Source: Desulfamplus sp964425195 (lineage in GTDB: Bacteria > Desulfobacterota > Desulfobacteria > Desulfobacterales > Desulfobacteraceae). Taken from it: DNA of 64,000 bases. The stretch covers positions 5,029-69,028 of the forward strand of contig CAYRLG010000024.1 in assembly GCA_964425195.1 (NCBI GenBank). The letters are read 5' to 3'. The notes under the pieces were generated by a model. The model had not been told where the DNA came from and ran no database searches. It saw only the letters and a list, made by a program, of their open reading frames with translations. The stretch's first letter is position 1, and each line of letters opens with the position of its first letter. This document shows positions 1-9,000 of this stretch, in pieces. The position numbers and the translations under genes were made by a program.

Positions 1-3000
1 CATCAAAAGAGATAATATCTTCAATAGTTCTAAAAACACCGTCCATAAAGAGCCTCTGAGGATGGTAGATCAATCCTGTGTTGTTCTCTCCAATTGGGTT
101 TGCTCTTAATAATTGAGGCACATCTCTTTTTTTCCTAATCCCTTCGCTGCTCTCTATCCCTTCGCTACTTTTTATCTGTTTGCCGCTCGCTATCCCTTTA
201 GTACCCTCTATTACAATCTCTTTACTGCTCTCTATTAGAATCTCTTTATCACTCTCTATTACAAAATCAGATTGATAGTGGAGTTTCGGCTCACCCATTG
301 CAACTCCTGCACTATTTACAAATTGAGATGTAATTTTGCAGTGGATGCCGTTTTCATCTTTGTTCACAGAGATTTTAATATCTTTGGGTTTGTTTTGGAG
401 CAGCTTTATTCCATAAGGTATTGAAAAATTCTTAACTTCTGAAATCCTGCCTGTTTTATGGGCTGCCATCGCTGCCTCTGCCATAGTCTCAACGCCAGTT
501 GCACCTAAAAATATCGGCGTCCCCTCCATAGCGTGATCAAGCAGAAATCTATCTCTTTTTATATCAAGCCTTCTTACGAATGAAATATGGTGTTCTCCAT
601 TTTCATTTTCGTATTTATCTATATTTTGCATTGCACCTGCGGAAACAGAGTCTAAAAACGGGGCGATTTTAAGTAAACCATCTCTATCAAATGAGTGATC
701 TAAACCAGTAATAACAACTTCTGGAGTTGCTGTATCTTCCATTTCGTCCATAAAAAACTTAACTCCAGCTTTTAATGGCAGGAATTTAAGACCACGCTCA
801 GTTAAAACTTTCTGAACAGTCTCACGAGTTGCCATGCCTGCCCCGCTCCACGCTGTCCAGTCAATTATCTTGCATTTTGGCAGAGAATCTTCTCTATCAA
901 GACCAAGCAGAATAGCTGCCATCATCTCATTTGCAGCAGTGTAATCTGCCTGTCCTTCATTGCCGAATTTGGCTGTTACTGAAGAAAATCCAATGTAAAA
1001 TTTCACTTGGTTTGTTTTATCTAATTTATTGCTGGTGTCATCTGATTTATTAATATCTTTATTTAGCTTATCTCTGTTATTATCTGATTTGTAATTTTTC
1101 TCTTCAACAGCCTCTATCACATTAAGGCAGCCATAAACCTTTGTGTTGAAAACCCTCTCAAATGACTCTACGGTTTTCTTCTCAAACGGCATACTCTCCT
1201 CAACCCCAGCAGCATGAATAACGCCGTCAATATGGTCAGCTTCAACTGATTCAAGAGCAGATTTTACAGCATGTTTATCCGAAACATCTGCTGCAATGTA
1301 GGAGACATAAACCCCGAATGATTTTAAAATTTCAATATTTTTGCGAGACTCCAAAGCCGATAGGATTCGGTTTGCAGCCTGTTTCAACTCAACAGGTTTT
1401 GCACCTTTCATTGTAAGTTTGAGCTTTTCCATTACGATTTTTTCGTCAATAGAGGAGATGCTTTCAACATCAGCAATAATATCAGAAAGAGCATCAATAT
1501 TGTAGATATCGCTTCTTCCAAGGATAATTAGATTTGTCTGATATCTCTTCACAACTGCCTTTAAAATCTCAAAAGTTATCCCTCTTGCTCCGCCTGTAAC
1601 AAGAATGGTGTCGCCGTTTGCAATCAACCCTTTTTGACCGAAATCTGTTTCAATCTTGCTCAATGGGCTGTCTGTTAAATGCACAACATATTTTTCACCA
1701 TTGCGATAAGATATTTCAACTCTTGGGTCAGTTGATCTTATTTCGTCCATAAATATTTGAACAGGCTGTGATTTTAGAGTGTTATTAATTAGAGTGTTAT
1801 TTTTTGATGAACTATTATCCACATAGTTATCTAATATGCTTACAGCCTTTACAATGGTATCAGGCATCTCTTTTGCAAGGCTTTTCATTATTCCGCATAT
1901 TCCAGCAAAAGATGCGTTCGTATATCTTGTGTTGGTCTCTACAATCGAAAATGTATCTACAAACGAAAATGCCGCAATAAATTTATCTTCTTGATTCAGC
2001 GTTCCAAACATCTGCTTTACAATCAGGAAAAATGATTTAACATCAAACGGGGGGATGCAGATTAATCCATCTAAAATCAATCCATCTAAATTGTTTAAAC
2101 TCTCCTCTAACAGTGCTGAATTTCTCTGATTCTCAAAATTCTCTTTAATCTCAACAACTTTTCCGCCGTCAGCCTTGATAAAATCGGCAATTCCATAAGT
2201 ATCATCACCAGCAACTACAACCGTTCTTCCTGCAAAGCTCCACTTTTCTGTTACAGGCAGACCAGTTTTCCGCCACACAGGAACAAGACGATGAATATCG
2301 TGGGACTCTTCTTTTGTAATATCCAAATCGTTCAAATGCAGATTAATTTTATCGTTCTGCCTCTCTTTTTGTGAGGTTTTAACAGGCTCATCAACATCAA
2401 TATTTTTATCAGAATCTCCAATAACATCACTGCTGACTGCTGGTTCAGCTTTAGATGCAGCACCTTCTGATGCAGCCTTAGAGGCAATATATTCTGTAAG
2501 TTTTGAGATTGTATTTAAATCTCTCAATTTCAAATCTTCTGGAACAGGAAAGCCGAAATGAGAGGCTGTATTTGCAAAAATCTCAACCTGCTTGACTGTA
2601 TCAATTCCAAGGTCAGCCTCAAGATCAAGCTCTGGGTCAAGCATATCTTCTGTATAACCTGTCTGTTTAGCAATTATACCTGTGATTACCTGCATGACCT
2701 GATTTTCCTGCTGAACTGGTGCAGATGCCTCATAATTAGATGAAATAGCAGTTTTAGTCTCAGGCTCTGAGGAAATTTGAATCTCTTTTTGTATGCTGTT
2801 GGAAGTTCCAACTTTGGTGTCAATGTAAGCTGAAAGCCTTGCGATTGTGTTTAAATCTCTCAACTTTAAATCTTCTGGAACAGGAAATCCGAAATGAGAG
2901 GCAGTATTTGCAAAAATCTCAACCTGCTTGACTGTATCAATTCCAAGATCAGCCTCAAGGTCAAGCTCAGGATCGAGCATATCTTCAGTATATCCTGTCT

Positions 3001-6000
3001 GTTTGGCGATTATCTCTGTAATTACAGTCATAACGCCTTTATTGCTTTCTAAAGTTAGATTCGGAGTCTCAATTGCCTTTGCAGATATTTTATTGCTGTT
3101 ATTGCTGGATGGATCAGCTTTAACAGTTGTATGTGCTGCAATTGGAAATTGAGCAGGCGGTAAACTTAAATTTGAAGGTGCTGGTGGAACTTCCATTACT
3201 ACATCTGAATCTGGAATTACAGAAGAGCGTTCACCTACAACGCAGAGCATATTGTCAATAATTTTCAACTCTGGCTTATCGCTTCTGCTGATTCGTTTAA
3301 GCCATGAGTTATATGAGTCAGTGTTTACCCTCTCCTCAATGCGTCTGATAAACAAAAATGCAAAATGAGAGCCAAAACCAGCAGCAAGATGAAGCCCGTA
3401 CTCTGCATTTTCACCACGCGATCCAGCGGATTGTCCTGAACTTATGTTAGATGACGCAAAGTTAAGCTCTTTAAAATGTTCTGGAATTTTTACTAAATTT
3501 GCAATCGGCGGGGCTTTTCTCTGCTGCAACGCCTTTACCATTACAACATCTTCAATTGCTGCACCAAGAGTATGACCGGTAAAGCCTTTTGTGTTGGTGA
3601 TGCAGATATTTTTAAGATGATTGCCGAATGTGGTCTTTAATGCTGTAACTTCTGCATCTGCACTGCCTCCTCTTGCCGGCGTGTAGGTCTCATGCGACAT
3701 AAAAAGGAGTTTGTCTGCATAGTCAGACTGTTTAAGGTTATGCTCTTTTTCCATTTTTGAGATAAACTTTTTCATCTCGCCTGCCATGTGCTCAACATCG
3801 ATATTAAATGTGTGGTATGCACTGTTTGCCATGTGTGTTCCAAGAACAACAGCCTGTCCTCTCATGCCTCTTGCATGAACTTCTGAGGCTTTTTCAACCA
3901 CAAGACCCACAGCACCGCAGCCGAGGATTGTGCCGTTGCGATCGCTGTCAAACGGCTTTGCAGCTTCAGATATACGTTTTTTAACAGTAGCAGCACCAAG
4001 AGCAAGAAATCCTGAGCCTATCCACTGATTTTGTGCAGATGATGTGGCATTTTCGCCGCCGATTACAACAACCCGTTTGCAGCGTCCAAGCTTTATCCAA
4101 TCTTCTGCAATTCCAACCGCCTGAGTCGTTGATGCACATGCACTGCTCACAAGCACATTTGGTCCTTTTGCCTTTATAATCTGGGCAAGGTGTGCAGAAC
4201 CTAAAGGACATGCGTTGACCATAAAATTACGGTCAAATTTATACGCTCCAAAATCCTCTCTTTTTCTCTTTCTAATGTTAAAAAACCAATCTGTAACCTG
4301 CTGTTTTACGGCTGTATCTTTTACGTTTTCCATTAAATAGAAATAGATGCTTTGAAACTCCTCATAAGGCTTTAAAAAGAGCCGATCGTAAAAATATTTT
4401 TCCATTTCGTTGATTAAGGTCTCATTGCTTGGAAAGAGCGATGTTATGATAACTCCAGTATCATCTTGCATCTCTTGAGGAAGGGCAAAGCCATCAGGAA
4501 TCAACTCTATTGAACTTTTTACATCTGTTTCTGTCTTAAATCTTGACGGCGTTTTATACTGCATAACAAGCGGAATACCAGCATCTTTTAAAGCCTCAAT
4601 TCCAGCAGCAACTGCCAACGCCATGCTGATATCGTATTGAGCTTTTATTCCATATTCTTCAGTAAGGTTAAAATATCCAAGCTGTCCTGCAAGGTGGATT
4701 ACATCTTCAGTATTGGAGATTTCAACAAAACGGGCATTTCCATCTGGCTCTTTTAAAATTCTTGTTATATTTTTATCAACAATTCTCTCCTGATCCTCTA
4801 CGCTTAACGGATCGATAAAATTGCGTCCATCAAGGATCATATCAAAGTTATCTGACGAAAATACCCGTCTTGCCTTGCCTGGAAGACCAACTGATACGCC
4901 TGATATAACAACGGCGTTATCATTTACAACTGATAAAATCTCGCTCTCTACCGTTCCAGAGGCAATAGAATCTAAAGCAACAGAGATGCTGTAATTTTTA
5001 ATATTGATATTTTTAAGAAGATTAACAAGAAGTTTTCGCGGTCCTATCTCCATAAAATGTGTATTACCGCTGTTCATACTGCTCACATATTCTATTGATT
5101 TTATAAACTCAACAGGAGTTGTAATCTGCTTTGCAAGAAGCTCTTTTACCTGTTCTGGATTTTGCGGATATGGTCTTGCAGTAACGTTTGATATGACTTT
5201 AGTAAAATCTACATTATTAAATGTTATGTTTTTTAAATAGCTCTTTAACTTTTCCGCTGCCTTTGAAAAAAGCGGAGTGTGGAATGCTCCAGATAGATTG
5301 AGTCGTTTATATACAATATTTTTAGATGCAAGAAATTTACAGAAAATATCAATATCTTGTTCGCTGCCAGATACTGCTGTCTGCCGTTCACTATTTTTAT
5401 TGGTTATGTAGAGCCATGATGCACCTGATTCTCGTATAAGAGAAGCTGTCTCCTGTTCATTGCCGAACACAACCATAATTTTTCCGGGATACTCTATTGC
5501 TGCCTCTCTCATCAGATCAGAGCGTTTTATAATCAGCCTCATTGCATCGTCAAAATTGACCATTCCGCTGCAAAATAGAGCTGTATATTCGCCGACACTG
5601 TGACCAATAAAAAAATCTGGATTAAAATCATCAGAAGATGATGATGATGAAGAGTTTCTATCTGCCGATTTGCTGAGTCTGGTGAAAATTGCTGCTGACG
5701 ATAAAAATACAGCAGGCTGCGTATTTTCAGTTAGATTGAGCCTGTTGTCATCGCTGAACATCATATTTAAGAGAGAGTATCCACGCTCTTTTACAAATAT
5801 CGCCTCTCCCTGCTCCATAATCTGCCTGATATCTGCATCTTTCTCAAATATCTCTTTCATCATGCCTGCACTTTGAGAACCTTGTCCAGATAGAAGAGCA
5901 ACGAGAGTCTGTTTAGATGGTTTTACGATTTGAGATTGGTTTTCTTTTTGTGAATCAAGATTTTGTGAGTGGCTATTTTTAGTGGTATCTATAATTCCAC

Positions 6001-9000
6001 CATCTTGAGCTTGCAGAGTATCTGATTTTCCAAGAGCTTCTGCCTGTCCAAAGATCATAGCACGATTTACCATGCTTAAAACTGCATGTCCGTGGTTTCC
6101 GCCTATTCCATTGACGTTAAACGCAAAATGAAAAGGAGTGTCGTATTTTTGACCATAAATAATCGGATTTTTAAGAGTTGAAAATTTTGAATCATAATCA
6201 AAATTGGGCAGAAGTGTTCTATGTTTGTTCATAAGAGCAATCTTTGCCAATGCAACCGCAGGGTTGGCAGATTTAAAATATCCAAACTGTGTTTTTATAT
6301 TTCCAAAATAGAGATTAGGATTGTTAAGATCAAAACATTTCTCAACAACTTGGCGTTCAACCATATCGCCCATAACATTTGAGAATGCAAAAAGATCAAG
6401 ATATCCAACATCTTGCTTTCTAATTCCGCTTCGTCTGTAGCACTCGTTTATTGCAGATACAAATGTCGGCTCAGATGGAGAGAGCAGGTGATCAGGAGCG
6501 CTTGATTTAACCGTAAAATCGCTCAACTCTCCTAAAATTTCCATGCCTGACTCTTTTGCTCTCTTTAATGTGGTCAGAACGTGGATTGCAGCACCTTCAG
6601 ACATTACATAACCATCAGCTCTTGAGTCAAAAAATCTCGGCTCTGTGGGCGATAAAAGCCCGATTCTTTTAAATGCCATTAAAAAAGCAGGATATAAATT
6701 TGCATCAACACCACCTGCAAGTGCAAAATCAAGCTGTTTGGACGATATCTCTCTCATAGCGTTGCGAATTGCAATCACAGACGATGCACAAGATGCGTCA
6801 ACAACATAGTTTACGCCGTTAAGACCAAAATGGTTGGCAATGCGTCCTGATATTATGTTGGATAAAAGCCCTGGCGTTGTATCTTCGTTGTTTTCAGGAA
6901 GTCTCTGCCGTATTGCCTCAACAAGCTGGGAGGCGATAAGTTTTGACTGTTCAGCATCAACGGAACTGCTCGTTTCAATTATTTCAGCAAGCAGATTTTT
7001 TCTAACCCGTAAAATATTTTTAGTCTGACGCTCTCCTTGGATTGTGCCGAGAATAACGCCGATTTTGTTTGACGTCCCGCCCGATGATTCTTTTGTGGAT
7101 GATGATGCTTGTGCGGCTGCCGATTGGGTAAATTTTACAAGCCCTGATGAGTTTATAGCATCATCTGCTGCCTCTAAACCAAGAAGCTGCCCTCGTTCTA
7201 AAGATCGGACAATTGATGGAGGCATTCTATATTTGATGTTGTTGAACTTAAAGTCTTGAATTATTCCAGCTTTGACCATTGGCAGATAGTAATGGGATTT
7301 TTTATCAAACTCAGCATACACCTCATTATCAAAACGATCCGTTGGAATTGGGGAGAACTGCTTTTCGCCTGATTGGAGATTGTGCCAAAACTGATCTACC
7401 CCTTGTCCGCCGGGCAGACAGACACCAATACCAGCAATTACGATTCTATCATCATTAAAATCGTAATCTGGATCGGCAAATATTCTGCGGGGAAGAGGCT
7501 CATATAAATAAGAATTTTTTGCCATTTCATTGGAATTTGAAGATTCGATAGATAAAGCGTTCAAATCTAAGGTTTTGCCTCGAAACTCTTCAACAACAAG
7601 ATGGTAGTTGATTCCGCCAAAACCGTAAGAGCTTACAGCCGCTTTTCTGGTTTTGTTTTCAGGTGTAACCCAAGGTTCAGGATTTTCAATTATATAAAGA
7701 TTTGTGTTCGAGAGATCGTGGTTGTGGGAGAGCTTTTCAAAATTTGCATTTGGAGGCAGAACACCTTTTTGAACAGCAAGCAGAGCCTTTACAAGTCCAG
7801 CAGCACCAGCACCGCCCAGCAGATGACCAATTTGAGATTTAACAGAACTTATGCCTATTTTCTTCCTGCAAAAGCTCTCTTCAGAGACCTGTTTAGAAGA
7901 GAGTAACTGAACATTTTCTCCACCACCAGAGATATTTTTACCACTGTAAAGCTCTTTTAAAGTCTGAAGCTCTGCCTGATCTCCCATGATTGTTGATGTT
8001 CCATGAGCCTCAATAAATCCAATATCCTGCGGTTTAACTCTTCCTTCCATTCGTTCATAGCATCGCTCTAACGCCAAAATCTGCCCTTTAACATTCGGGG
8101 CTGCAATTGCCTTGCCTCTGCCGTCAGAACTTCCGCCTATTCCTTTAATGATTCCTATAATATTGTCGTTATCGCGTAAAGCATCTTTCACCCTTTTTAG
8201 AACAAAGACAGCAGCACCTTCTCCCAAAATAAAGCCGTCTGCCCGCTCATCAAACGGAAATGATCCTTTTGCAGACAATGCACCCATCTTGCAAAATCCA
8301 ATAAATGATTCAGGGGCAAGATGAGTATTTACTCCTCCAACCACAACATGATCGCAATCGCCAGATAAAAGCTCTTTAACAGCAGCATCTATCGCACTAA
8401 ATGAAGATGCGCAAGCAGCATCAACAACATAGTTGACTCCTCTGATTCCAAGATGTCGTGCAACTCTTGATGCTTCAATGTTTAAAAGCATGCCATGAAC
8501 AGGATCGTAACCAGAGTGGCTTCCTTCCATGCCTTTTTGTAAATCTGCTGTAAGAGCTTCTCTCTCCTCTTGGCTCAACCGATTAAACTCTTCTGTTTTT
8601 CTAAGCATTGAGAGAACTTCTGGGAAATGGTATTTAAATTGAAGCTCGTTTCCCAACTCATTGCCAAGGCAGGTTGCTATAATTACTGCTGTCCGTTCAG
8701 GATTTACCATCACATTGTTTTTAATGCCAAAACGGAGATTTTCATCTAAATAACCAGCATTTTCAACAGCCTGATATGCAGCCATAAGAAGAATCTGCTG
8801 GCTTCGGGAAAGATGTGCGGCTTTTTGTTCATCATATCCAAAGCGATCTCGATCAAACGAAAAATCTTTTATATAACCAGCAAGCATTGTGTAGGCTTTA
8901 TCTTCTGCTGTTTTATCTGGATCATAGTATAAATCTTTTCTTATTCTGCTATCTTCCATCTCACGTATAGAGTAGCGTTTCGCAAGGATATTGTCCCAAA

